Of a stretch of 64,000 bases of DNA, positions 50,165 through 57,692 are shown one piece after another. The translations under genes were made by a program, and so were the position numbers. Position 1 is the stretch's first letter, and each line of letters starts with the position of its first letter. Under the pieces are notes generated by a model, which saw nothing but the letters and a program-made list of their open reading frames with translations, made no database searches and was not told the origin of the DNA. The stretch is from Pseudobdellovibrionaceae bacterium (GTDB lineage Bacteria; Bdellovibrionota; Bdellovibrionia; Bdellovibrionales; Bdellovibrionaceae), in assembly GCA_019637875.1 (NCBI GenBank), contig JAHBUW010000012.1, positions 62,001 through 126,000 on the forward strand. Direction: 5' to 3'.

Positions 50165-50710
50165 ATGAAACGGATTTTATTGGGCCTTCTGGTGAGCCTG
50201 CTGGCGACACCGGCCTTTGCGGCATCGGCGGGGAGCGGTTTCCACGTCGGGCTCAGCGCACTGAAGTACGACGAGGCTTGGTCGGGCGATGCCTATGCGA
50301 CGGGCGAGCAAAAAGATAACCGTACGCACTTCGATCTCAAGCTGGGCTATTTGTTCTCGAACTCCGTTTATGTCGGTGCTTTGTACTCCAACCTCAGTCG
50401 CAACACGACGACCGATTCACCGTCGCGCACGGCGACCGGTTTGAGCGTCGGTTACCATGCGGCTTCGGGCCTGTATTTTGACGTGAACTACTTCCTGCAA
50501 GCCGAGTACAACGTCGGCGGCAATACGACCTACAAAGAGGGTTCCGGCTTCGGCGCGGACTTCGGTTACAACATCCCGATGTCGTCGTCGTTCTACTTGG
50601 GCTTCCAGTTGTCGTACAAGTCGCTCACGTTCAAAAAGATCAACACGATCTCGAGTTCGAATACGCAAACCGAACTCGCGCCGATGTTCAATCTCGGTTT
50701 CGTGTTCTAA
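50165..50710 (+). CDS. Small outer-membrane beta-barrel protein
   Basis: The protein has 181 residues. Signal peptide MKRILLGLLVSLLATPAFA is followed by alternating amphipathic strands rich in Tyr, Phe and Gly: GSGFHVGLSALKYDE, HFDLKLGYLFSNSVYVGALY, TGLSVGYHAASGLYFDVNYF, ADFGYNIPMSSSFYLGFQLS. The C-terminal strand ends in LGFVF with a terminal Phe, the BAM recognition signature. Length and strand count suggest an eight-stranded OmpA/OmpW-like barrel. AGGAGG precedes the ATG. Function could be structural or a small-molecule pore. Confidence 0.82.
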   Translation: MKRILLGLLVSLLATPAFAASAGSGFHVGLSALKYDEAWSGDAYATGEQKDNRTHFDLKLGYLFSNSVYVGALYSNLSRNTTTDSPSRTATGLSVGYHAASGLYFDVNYFLQAEYNVGGNTTYKEGSGFGADFGYNIPMSSSFYLGFQLSYKSLTFKKINTISSSNTQTELAPMFNLGFVF

Positions 50711-50736
50711 GAAATTCCGTTACAAAATCGGAATCG

Positions 50737-50762
50737 AAAGGCCCGCGTCAGCGGGCCTTTTT
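50737..50762 (+). terminator. Rho-independent terminator after the barrel gene
   Basis: AAAGGCCCGC, loop GTCA, GCGGGCCTTTTT forms a perfect stem with a T-run 27 nt after the barrel stop codon. It isolates the lipoprotein cluster that follows. Confidence 0.9.
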
Positions 50763-50852
50763 CGTTGGCGCGTGCCGCGCGCGGACGGCATCATGAAAGC
50801 ACAAACTTTTTCCGAGACCCGCGGGCGCGGATCTTTCGATCAGGAGGAGCTG

Positions 50853-51308
50853 GTGGGGCGTAACGCCTTGGCCGCATTGACGGCCATTTTGTTTTTGCAG
50901 ACGGGCTGCGCGATCTTGCACCACGTGCAGATCGGGCAAATCGACAGTCGCGACGGGAACGCCGCATGGATTCCCTTCGAGGTCATGGTCTCTGAGACCG
51001 GCGTGAACACCGAAGAGATCGGCCGCTTCGCGAAAGCCGCGAACAACGGTCAGAACAACGCCGTCAGCGACGCCGCCGCGATCGTGAGCCTGTTCCAGAT
51101 CGGGCCGCGGACGGGGAATCTGGTGTACAACCAGACCTACGCCGAAAAAGTGATCTACCTTATTCACGAGAAGTGCCCGTCGGGCCGCGTGACGGGACTG
51201 ATGTCCGTGCGTGAGATGCGTAAGTATCCCGCGATCTCGGGCGAAATCGTGAAAGTGACCGGTTATTGTTTACGGACCCGCAAAGCGGGGAAAGGTTCGG
51301 ACACATGA
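50853..51308 (+). CDS. Tandem lipoprotein 1 (paralogous set)
   Basis: The protein has 151 residues. A GTG at 50853 with AGGAGG 5 nt upstream gives a clean lipoprotein signal: GRNALAALTAILFLQTGC. An upstream ATG at 50772 would bury that signal and is unlikely. The C-terminal half, AEKVIYLIHEKCPSGRVTGL and IVKVTGYCLR, is shared with the next two genes. That pair of cysteines and the G-x-V/I-T-G motif resemble phage-lambda Bor-type lipoproteins. Between signal and motif there is an extra 50-residue segment containing NNGQNNAVSDAAAIVSLFQ. Confidence 0.7.
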   Translation: MGRNALAALTAILFLQTGCAILHHVQIGQIDSRDGNAAWIPFEVMVSETGVNTEEIGRFAKAANNGQNNAVSDAAAIVSLFQIGPRTGNLVYNQTYAEKVIYLIHEKCPSGRVTGLMSVREMRKYPAISGEIVKVTGYCLRTRKAGKGSDT

Positions 51309-51694
51309 AAAAGCTTTTAGGTTTGGGGTTGGCATTGAGTTTGGTATTGAGCCTTGCGGGTTGCGCGTCGATCAACTCGGTTTCGCTGACGCCCGTGCCG
51401 GCAGGACGTCAAAACGTCGTCCGTTCGCAGGTCGAAAAGACGATCATTCTTGGTTTTAACTTCGACAATGACTTCATCAATCCCATCGTACAGGACTTGA
51501 AGCGCCAATGCCCGAACGGAACCGTCACCGGTATCCTGACCAAGGATGAAATCATCAGCTACTTCCTGGTCTACACTCACCGCGTGGTCGCGACCGGTTA
51601 CTGCTCCACCGCGACCACCGCGTCGGCGGGACGTCGGAACGCTGCAAGCGTTCAAGGAAGCAGCAACGCTGCGAGCGTTGAAGGTGCGGAATGA
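51305..51694 (+). CDS. Tandem lipoprotein 2 (paralogous set)
   Basis: The protein has 129 residues with signal MKKLLGLGLALSLVLSLAGC. The conserved core is FDNDFINPIVQDLKRQCPNG, then TVTGILTKDEIISYFLVYTH and VVATGYC. The ATG overlaps the stop of lipoprotein 1 in ATGA. The C-terminus ends in a duplicated low-complexity segment, RNAASVQGS and SNAASVEGA, encoded by a 27-bp tandem repeat. Like its neighbours it is probably anchored to a membrane facing the periplasm. Confidence 0.72.
   Translation: MKKLLGLGLALSLVLSLAGCASINSVSLTPVPAGRQNVVRSQVEKTIILGFNFDNDFINPIVQDLKRQCPNGTVTGILTKDEIISYFLVYTHRVVATGYCSTATTASAGRRNAASVQGSSNAASVEGAE
51636..51689. repeat. Two tandem 27-bp repeats, each with a hairpin
   Basis: Units at 51636-51662 and 51663-51689 differ at a few positions. 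Each contains AACGCTGC(A/G)AGCGTT, a 6-bp stem with a 3-nt loop. They lie in the last codons of lipoprotein 2 and end at the start of lipoprotein 3, so they may also tune coupling between the two. Confidence 0.75.
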
Positions 51695-52008
51695 GACTCG
51701 CGCTGATCGCTCTGTCCGCGCTTGTCTTCGCGGGCTGTGCGCACTCCATTCACCAGGTCCATACGTCGGACTTCGTGCCGATGGCGGAGCTTGAGAGCGG
51801 CAAAGTCGTGCGCGGTTACGCCGAGCAGTTCGTCATCATGGGCTTCGTGCAAGAAACGGATTACGTGAACCAGGCCTACGCCGACATTCAACGTCAGTGT
51901 CCGCGCGGTCAGATCACCGGCATCACGACGCAGCTCTCGACGAGCATGGGCTTTTTCTCGTGGACCAATAAGGCCCTCATGCAGGGACTTTGCACCGGCG
52001 GAAACTAA
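51691..52008 (+). CDS. Tandem lipoprotein 3 (Bor-like)
   Basis: The protein has 105 residues with signal MRLALIALSALVFAGC. The mature part closely follows a Bor-like layout: QFVIMGFVQETDYVNQAYAD, then IQRQCPRGQITGITTQLSTS, FFSWTNKALMQGLC. It shares the QCP-x-G-x-x-T-G-I motif with lipoproteins 1 and 2. Its ATG overlaps the previous stop in ATGA. In enterobacteria Bor is linked to serum resistance; here the role is unknown. The stop shares CTAA with the convergent MFS gene. Confidence 0.75.
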   Translation: MRLALIALSALVFAGCAHSIHQVHTSDFVPMAELESGKVVRGYAEQFVIMGFVQETDYVNQAYADIQRQCPRGQITGITTQLSTSMGFFSWTNKALMQGLCTGGN

Positions 52009-53186
52009 GTCTTCCGGCGAAACGCGTAGATCAGAAGTGCCAGGGCGGGAAGAGTCAATCCCGCCCAGGACGTGAGCTCCCATCCCCCGCGGGCGTAAGC
52101 CCAAGCCCCCAAAGTCGATCCGGCCGCACCGCCGATGAAAATGATCGCGATGTAAAGACCGTTCAGGCGTCCGCGCGTGTGCGCGGGCAGCATGAAGATC
52201 GTGCGCTGTCCAAGGACAAGGTGCGCACTCACGCCGGCGTCGAGTAAAATAGCGGCGGCCAGTAAACCCATCAGCGCAAGTGAACTTCCCCGTTCGACGA
52301 TGAGCCCATCATTGAAGTGATGCCCGATGACGAAGCTGAACGCGCCCGCGCCCAGCGCGATCCAAGTCGCGCGCCGGGTGTGCCCGCGATCCGCCATACG
52401 CCCGGCGAAGGGGGCGGCGACCGCGCCCGAAACGCCGGCCAGCGCGAAGACCGCGATTCCTGTCTGCGACAAGCCGAAGTCCGGGCCCGCGAGGTAAAGC
52501 GGGACCGCCGTCCAGAAAAGGCAGAACGCCCCGAACAGGCAGCCTTGATAGAACGCGCGTTCGCGCAGTGCGGGCGTCGTTTTTAAAAGTGTCCACATCG
52601 AGGCGAGCAGACTCGGATAACGCAGTCCCAACGAAGCCGGGCGCCGCTCGGGGAGAAGCGCGCGCAAAGCGAGGGCCAGGATCGTCATCAACGCCGCGGA
52701 CAACATGAAGATCGCGTGCCAGCCGAAGAAACTTGTCATGAAACTCGAGAGCGGCCGCGAGAGCATGATCCCGATCATGAGTCCGCTCATCATCGAACCC
52801 ACGACCTGCCCGCGGCGCTCCTCGCTCGCGAAGTGTGCCGCGTAGGGGACGAGGATCTGGACCGTCGAGGTGCCCAGGCCCGTCGCGAAGGCCGCCGCGA
52901 AGTAGGGCAGCGCCTGATCCGCGAAGATCAATCCCAGTAGACCGAAGATCGCGATCGAGAGCATGGACAGGATCAACCGACGATTTTCGATGAGGTCGAC
53001 GAGCGGCACCGCGAAAAGAACGCCGAGTCCGTAGCCGATCTGCGTGAGCGTCACGACGAGGCCCGCGGCGGCGGGATCGATGCCGAGGGCTTCGCTGATT
53101 TCGCGGACCAGGGGTTGCGCGTAGTAGAGATTCGCGGCGACCACGCCCACCGCAATTGTCAGAAGAAAAAGCACCGCACGGGACAT
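52005..53186 (-). CDS. MFS transporter
   Basis: The protein has 393 residues and about 12 hydrophobic helices. It begins LFLLTIAVGVVAANLYYAQP and has the loop 2-3 signature region GVLFAVPLVDLIENRRLILS. The second repeat has APFAGRMADRGHTRRATWIA. The opening NLYYAQPLV resembles the YnfM/Bcr-like drug or metabolite exporters. Substrate cannot be predicted. It is a stand-alone gene, convergent with the lipoprotein operon. Confidence 0.9.
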   Translation of the reverse strand: MSRAVLFLLTIAVGVVAANLYYAQPLVREISEALGIDPAAAGLVVTLTQIGYGLGVLFAVPLVDLIENRRLILSMLSIAIFGLLGLIFADQALPYFAAAFATGLGTSTVQILVPYAAHFASEERRGQVVGSMMSGLMIGIMLSRPLSSFMTSFFGWHAIFMLSAALMTILALALRALLPERRPASLGLRYPSLLASMWTLLKTTPALRERAFYQGCLFGAFCLFWTAVPLYLAGPDFGLSQTGIAVFALAGVSGAVAAPFAGRMADRGHTRRATWIALGAGAFSFVIGHHFNDGLIVERGSSLALMGLLAAAILLDAGVSAHLVLGQRTIFMLPAHTRGRLNGLYIAIIFIGGAAGSTLGAWAYARGGWELTSWAGLTLPALALLIYAFRRKT

Positions 53187-53235
53187 GGCGCGACTTTACG
53201 CCCGGGGGACGGGCTCCGCAACTGGAGCTTTTCTT

Positions 53236-54078
53236 CTAATGTTTGTCCAGGAAGTTCGGCACCGGGGACGACTGGTAGTCGGCGCCGCCGCCTTCGGGTT
53301 TCAGATCTTCGAGGGACAGATCGAAGTACTCGATCCGGCCGTTTCGCTCGTAAGCGATGCAGCCTTTTTCGTTGGCGCTGATGTTGAAACCCGCGCCCCA
53401 CCAGTAGTAACCGGGAAGGCCGCCGGTCGTATTGTGTTTGTGCGTGGGGTTTTGCACGAGGGCGAGTTCGCCCTTTGCGCGGTTATCGCCGACGAGGTTG
53501 CGCGAGAAAAAGCGCCACTGCAACCGACGATCGGGCAGTAGCTGTGAGTTGTCGTCGGTCATGCGGAGCTGTTCGGCCGTATGGTAAACGACGAGGAGTT
53601 CGGGATCGTGGAAGAAACGGTTGTAGGTCTTCGACATCTCTTTCACGGGCGAGTTGCGGTATTCGGCCGCGTACTTCGCTTCGGGAATCAGGAAATGCGA
53701 GTGGCCCATGTCGGGGAAGAAAAGCCCGTCGATGTAGTCGTTACGGAAGGCGGTCTCGACGTGGCGGATGACGCTCAAAACGAAGCGGTAGGGAAGCTCG
53801 ACGTGACCGCCGCGGTCCGCGCCGAACGGCAGCATCAGCGAGCCGCGGTTCTCATCCCAGTAGGCGCGATCGGGCAGGCGTTTCGCGCCGGAGTAGATCT
53901 CGCGGAATTTCTCGATCATCTCGGGTAGCGAAAAGTTCCAGTGAAAGTCGTTTGAATGCAGTCGGGGATCGTTCGCGCCCTCGCGTGCGCAGCGAAGCTG
54001 AAGGTCGCGCGGAAGATTCGGAGCGGCGGCGGCGCCGATGGAGAGGGTCAAAAGGCAAAGGGTGATGATCGCGCGCAT
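53236..54078 (-). CDS. Exported protein of unknown function
   Basis: The protein has 280 residues. Signal peptide MRAIITLCLLTLSIGAAAA precedes a domain with HSNDFHWNFSLPEMIEKFRE, LPYRFVLSVIRHVETAFRND, DGLFFPDMGHSHFLIPEAKY and a C-terminal YYWWGAGFNISANEKGC. Conserved-looking His and Asp (DMGHSHFL, YHTAEQL) could bind a metal, but I do not recognise a family. It has its own upstream region of about 130 nt and is not tightly coupled to the neighbours. Confidence 0.6.
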   Translation of the reverse strand: MRAIITLCLLTLSIGAAAAPNLPRDLQLRCAREGANDPRLHSNDFHWNFSLPEMIEKFREIYSGAKRLPDRAYWDENRGSLMLPFGADRGGHVELPYRFVLSVIRHVETAFRNDYIDGLFFPDMGHSHFLIPEAKYAAEYRNSPVKEMSKTYNRFFHDPELLVVYHTAEQLRMTDDNSQLLPDRRLQWRFFSRNLVGDNRAKGELALVQNPTHKHNTTGGLPGYYWWGAGFNISANEKGCIAYERNGRIEYFDLSLEDLKPEGGGADYQSSPVPNFLDKH

Positions 54079-54211
54079 GGGGCCTCCGTTCGTTTTTCCG
54101 AGGGTCGGCTCAGGGTTAGTCGGAGGGGGTGCGGGCGCGCAAGGGACGGGGGCTTCGCTGTAAAATGGACAGTGCGTTTCGTGGGGACGCGCTGATGCGT
54201 CCCATTCGGGA

Positions 54212-55144
54212 TTATTTGGGAAGGATCTCGGTCATGGTTTTCATGATCTCGAGGGGATAGCGGCCCAGGGCATTGATCATGTATTTCTTGGCCGCCTCGG
54301 CGCGGGGGACGCCCTCGAAAGCGACCATGCGGTCCAGGGCATTGGCGGCGGCGACGTAGATCGCCAGCGGCTCCATTTGTGACTCTTTCAGGCCGTTGGG
54401 GAAGCCACCGCCGTCGATATACTCTTCGTGCTGGGCGATGATTTTTACGACCTGCGTGTCCATGTGTTTGAGCGCCTGGAGTTTGCGGGCTCCTTCCGCG
54501 GGATGGCTGCGATAGTACTTCATCTCGTCTTCGGAAAACTGCGCGAGCGGGCGGGCGATCTCGATGGCGGAATGGAAGTGCTCGATGTCGTGAAGAAGCG
54601 ACGCGAGCACCAGAATCTGGATCGCGCGTTTGTCGAACTTGCCGATTTTTTGCGCCGCCGCGGTCGCGAGTGTCGCGACCGTGACACCGTGATGGGCGAT
54701 GGAGCGGTCGATGTTTTCGATCTGCAAGATGATCCCGGCGGCGCGCGCCTCGGCGGCAAGGAACTGGGCGAAACGTTCGGAATCCTCTTTCGCTTTTTGG
54801 TAATGCTCGGGGCTTTCGGGATTTTCGAAAACGGCCTCGGCGGCACTTTCTTTGATGCCTTGGACGATCTCGCAGCGGACCTCGAGCGGCTTGCCGCTGA
54901 GGGGATCGAACGCCATCGAGATGTTGCGTGAAAGGTAAGTGCGGTAGTTCGCCTCTTCGTCGGGAATGATGAACATCTTCTTGAGTTTTTTCTCGCGCAG
55001 ACGTTTCAGGCGCGGCCCTTCGAAGCTGTCCCCTTGCCGCAAATACAGAATGTAGCGGTCGTTGATCTTGATGTACGCGTTGAAATCGATGGGGACATCC
55101 CCACGCAAAGTCGAGACGCGAATGGGGAGGAAATTCATTTCCAA
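54212..55144 (-). CDS. HD-GYP-like phosphohydrolase domain protein (degenerate)
   Basis: The protein has 310 residues. An N-terminal region of about 130 residues with FNAYIKINDRYILYLRQGDS and KKLKKMFIIPDEE is like the DUF3391-type domain found before HD-GYP modules. The catalytic part has LASLLHDIEHF (HD), RSHPAEGARKL, and QHEEYIDGGGFPNGL. In canonical c-di-GMP phosphodiesterases these read HDIGK and HHERxDGxGYP, so Lys is replaced and GYP is GFP. Activity may be reduced or altered. A TTG at 55144 has GGAG at good spacing; an ATG at 55138 is the alternative. Divergent from the next gene. Confidence 0.82.
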   Translation of the reverse strand: MEMNFLPIRVSTLRGDVPIDFNAYIKINDRYILYLRQGDSFEGPRLKRLREKKLKKMFIIPDEEANYRTYLSRNISMAFDPLSGKPLEVRCEIVQGIKESAAEAVFENPESPEHYQKAKEDSERFAQFLAAEARAAGIILQIENIDRSIAHHGVTVATLATAAAQKIGKFDKRAIQILVLASLLHDIEHFHSAIEIARPLAQFSEDEMKYYRSHPAEGARKLQALKHMDTQVVKIIAQHEEYIDGGGFPNGLKESQMEPLAIYVAAANALDRMVAFEGVPRAEAAKKYMINALGRYPLEIMKTMTEILPK

Positions 55145-55174
55145 GGCGCTCTCCGGACTGTTAGGCTTGTTTCC

Positions 55175-55696
55175 ATGTCAGCACAAGATTTGAAATTGAT
55201 GAATGAATTTCGAGGTCGGGCCCAGCCACTGATCGTGCAAATGACCGGAATTCTGGAAGAGGTCGAGGGTCAATTGCCCTCGGCCGCGCGGCTGACGGAG
55301 TTCGCGCGCATCATCGACCTCATTCATCAGACGAGCCGGACCTTGGGGCAGGGGGCGGACAATCTTATGCACCCCATCCACCGCATCGGCGATTACGCCC
55401 TGATCTGCCGGGCGGTCGCGCAACAAACCGCCGAGATCACCGAAAATCAAACGCTCTTCGATACGGCGGTCGCGCTTCTGATGGACGCGACCGAAGTGCT
55501 GAACGAGATGGTCGAAATGAAGGGCGAGGGGAAGGAAGATCCGGTCCGTAAATTCCTGAATCAAAAGCTGGTCGAGCGGCTGCAATGGCTGAACTACCAG
55601 TTTCGCGGGATGATCCCGAAGAGCAAGATCCCCGAGGACAAAAAGCTCAATCAGGGCGACATCGACGATCTGCTGAAGAAGCTGGGCGTGGCTTAG
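55175..55696 (+). CDS. Helical protein with CheZ/FliM-like C-terminal peptide
   Basis: The protein has 173 residues and no signal or membrane segment. It is almost entirely helical: LIVQMTGILEEVEGQLPSAA, LTEFARIIDLIHQTSRTLGQ, LFDTAVALLMDATEVLNEMV. It ends in LNQGDIDDLLKKLGVA. That tail closely resembles the CheY-binding peptides at the C-terminus of CheZ (VDDLLASLGF-like) and N-terminus of FliM (SQxEIDxLL). The body could be a bundle that positions this peptide. I infer binding to a receiver domain. It is divergent from the HD-GYP-like gene by 30 nt, suggesting linked function. Confidence 0.7.
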   Translation: MSAQDLKLMNEFRGRAQPLIVQMTGILEEVEGQLPSAARLTEFARIIDLIHQTSRTLGQGADNLMHPIHRIGDYALICRAVAQQTAEITENQTLFDTAVALLMDATEVLNEMVEMKGEGKEDPVRKFLNQKLVERLQWLNYQFRGMIPKSKIPEDKKLNQGDIDDLLKKLGVA

Positions 55697-55805
55697 GCGG
55701 GGGCGGGCTTACGTGGGCTCGCTGCGGAGTTCGCGTTGGTTTGGAATCGGATTTTGATCCTGCGCCCCACATCCCTTCCGAATCGCAATTCAGGTTTGGC
55801 TCACG

Positions 55806-56048
55806 ATGCCGTCCGCGGACAACACTGGATATCCAGTGCTCATTGGAGAAAGCTTGTTAATCCACAAGAAATTCATACATCGTTTTAGCGGCGCAACGTG
55901 TTCGAAGTTTTCCGAGCGCAAATATAAAAATCTGTTGACCGATTTTCTCGCTCGCGAGGAACGCTTTGAGCGCGAGGAGGCTCCGTGGATCGAAAAATTT
56001 GAATTTGGGTCGGCAAAGATCGCCGCAAGAGCCTGTCCGTGGCAATAG
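55806..56048 (+). CDS. Possible 80-residue protein, AT-richer than surroundings
   Basis: An ATG at 55806 opens 80 codons containing IHKKFIHRFSGATC, YKNLLTDFLAREERFEREEA and WIEKFEFGSAKIAARACPWQ. The sequence looks protein-like, but no ribosome binding site is evident and the region is richer in A/T than its neighbours. Frames on the other strand are also open here. It begins beside a 16-bp palindrome and lies 69 nt before the HNH gene, so it may be acquired DNA or a remnant. Confidence 0.3.
   Translation: MPSADNTGYPVLIGESLLIHKKFIHRFSGATCSKFSERKYKNLLTDFLAREERFEREEAPWIEKFEFGSAKIAARACPWQ
55823..55838. repeat. 16-bp palindrome, first of three TGGATATCCAG copies
   Basis: CACTGGATATCCAGTG is a perfect palindrome. 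Its core recurs inside the HNH gene: CACTGGATATCCAG at 56404-56417 and TGGATATCCAG at 56753-56763. Three 11-bp matches within 950 bp is far above chance for random sequence of this composition. Confidence 0.7.
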
Positions 56049-56117
56049 CGAGAGGTTTGCCTCAGGTTCTCCATCGCGAAAACGTCTCTCCCAAAAAAAC
56101 CGTGTTAAACAAAAGCC

Positions 56118-57005
56118 ATGACGAATCAAGAGCTACACCTCAAAACCAAATCCGTCGCGAAAACTTATCTGCAGATCGAGGCTGACCTGGTGGCGCTCCT
56201 GATCGAGATGGATCGTCGCCGCGCCTTCCGCGATCTTGGGTACGCGAGTCTCTTTCAGTACTGCGTGCTCGAACTCAAACTCTCCGAAGCGGTGACGTCG
56301 GCGTTCATCACCGTCTCCAGAAAAGCCGCGGTCGTTCCCGATCTGATGGAGGCTCTCGAGGCTCAAGTCCTTACGGTATCGAAAGCCGCGAAGATCACGT
56401 CCGCACTGGATATCCAGCACGTCGAAGAAACCAAGCAAGTGATCGAGTTCGCTTCTCAGCATTCGGCCGCGGAAACGGAAAAGTGGCTTCGTGAGAAGAA
56501 GGGGCTCGAGACTCTCCATACGCTGAAAATCGATTCAGCCACCATGGCGAAACTCAAAAAAGCGCGGACTCTCACGAAACGCGATCTCACACTCGAAGAG
56601 ACCCTGAATATGTCCCTGGACGAGTACATCCAAAGGCACGATCCGCTTGAGAAAGCGAAGCGCCGTTTCGAGCGTGAACGCTCGGCGGAAGAGCGTCTCG
56701 CCCGCGACGAGGCCAAGAAAGAAATCCTGAATCACAAAAGCTCAAACGGCGTTGGATATCCAGCGGAGCGGGCTCGGCCGCTGTGCCCGCCGGGAAAGCG
56801 CCGACCGCTTCCGGCGCACGTCAAACATCTCGTGATCCGTCGGGACGAAAATCGTTGCACCCACGAGATCCGGCCGGGGCTCCGCTGCGACCACAGAAAA
56901 TTCTTAGAGATTCATCACCGGCGGCCTCTCTCGGAAGGCGGGCGGAATGTGATGGAAAATCTTGAGCTTCTTTGTTCCGCGCATCACCGGTCGAGACATC
57001 GGTAG
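56118..57005 (+). CDS. HNH endonuclease (DUF222-like N-terminus)
   Basis: The protein has 295 residues. A helical N-terminal part has FRDLGYASLFQYCVLELKLS and LSVSKAAKITSAL-type segments. A basic, Glu/Arg/Lys-rich coiled region follows (about 180-210). The C-terminal HNH nuclease has VIRRDENRCTHEIRPGLRCD, KFLEIHHRRPLSEGGRNVME and LELLCSAHHRSRHR. The H-H / N / H metal motif is intact. Members of this type often occur in several copies per genome, suggesting mobility. No ATP-binding or methylase partner is adjacent. Two internal copies of a palindromic 11-mer lie in its coding sequence. Confidence 0.9.
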   Translation: MTNQELHLKTKSVAKTYLQIEADLVALLIEMDRRRAFRDLGYASLFQYCVLELKLSEAVTSAFITVSRKAAVVPDLMEALEAQVLTVSKAAKITSALDIQHVEETKQVIEFASQHSAAETEKWLREKKGLETLHTLKIDSATMAKLKKARTLTKRDLTLEETLNMSLDEYIQRHDPLEKAKRRFERERSAEERLARDEAKKEILNHKSSNGVGYPAERARPLCPPGKRRPLPAHVKHLVIRRDENRCTHEIRPGLRCDHRKFLEIHHRRPLSEGGRNVMENLELLCSAHHRSRHR

Positions 57006-57079
57006 AGCTGAGTTTTGACGAATCCAGTCGTGGCGGCACGAAGGGCGCGGCTCGGCCGGGGGCTGGTTTTTGGATCTTC

Positions 57080-57682
57080 TTACCGCCGCCGCAAACTCAC
57101 AACGAAGCGCACGAGCTGCACGCTCCACAGCAGCGCGAACAGCGTCCCGAACTTCACGAGGTCGGCCTTTTCGATGGACAGGACGTGCGCCGTGACCAGA
57201 AACGCCGCGAGGTGGACCGCGCGGTGGATGTTCTTCCAGTCCCGGCCGCCCAGACGGCGCACCGAAAAATCGTTCGACGTCGCGGCCAAAAGGCCCAGCA
57301 GCAAAAACGCGAGCGAGCCGAACATCAGGTAGGGCTTCGAGATCATTTGTTCAAAGGCCTTCGCCTCAAACCCCTCGTAGGCCAAATACAAAAAGACGTG
57401 GCCGCACAAAATCACGAAGGTCCATACGCCCAAAAAGCGCCGGGTCAGCACGAGCGCCCGCAGCCCCACCGGCCGCGCACGCACGAACGCGAGCGCCGCC
57501 CCCACCAGCAAATTCAGCAGTAAAAAATAAAGCGCGACCTCGCCCATCAGGTGATTGAGCGTCTTCGCCGGATCCGCGCCCAGTCGGTCCGCGAAGATCA
57601 GGTAGATCCAGTAGACCAAAGGGATCAGCGACAGAACCTTCAACACGCGTGCGAGCGTCTTCGCCGTCAGGGGGGCCGTCAT
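57080..57682 (-). CDS. msrQ: MsrQ, heme-binding membrane subunit of MsrPQ
   Basis: The protein has 200 residues with six hydrophobic helices. MsrQ binds heme b, takes electrons from the quinone pool or flavin, and passes them to MsrP to repair oxidised methionines in periplasmic proteins. Family features are LNHLMGEVALYFLLLNLLVG, ALVLTRRFLGVWTFVILCGH, and DWKNIHRAVHLAAFLVTAHV, with heme-ligand histidines in LCGH and the HRAVHL helix. It follows msrP after 10 nt on the same strand. Confidence 0.95.
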   Translation of the reverse strand: MTAPLTAKTLARVLKVLSLIPLVYWIYLIFADRLGADPAKTLNHLMGEVALYFLLLNLLVGAALAFVRARPVGLRALVLTRRFLGVWTFVILCGHVFLYLAYEGFEAKAFEQMISKPYLMFGSLAFLLLGLLAATSNDFSVRRLGGRDWKNIHRAVHLAAFLVTAHVLSIEKADLVKFGTLFALLWSVQLVRFVVSLRRR

Positions 57683-57692
57683 TCGCGCCCCC

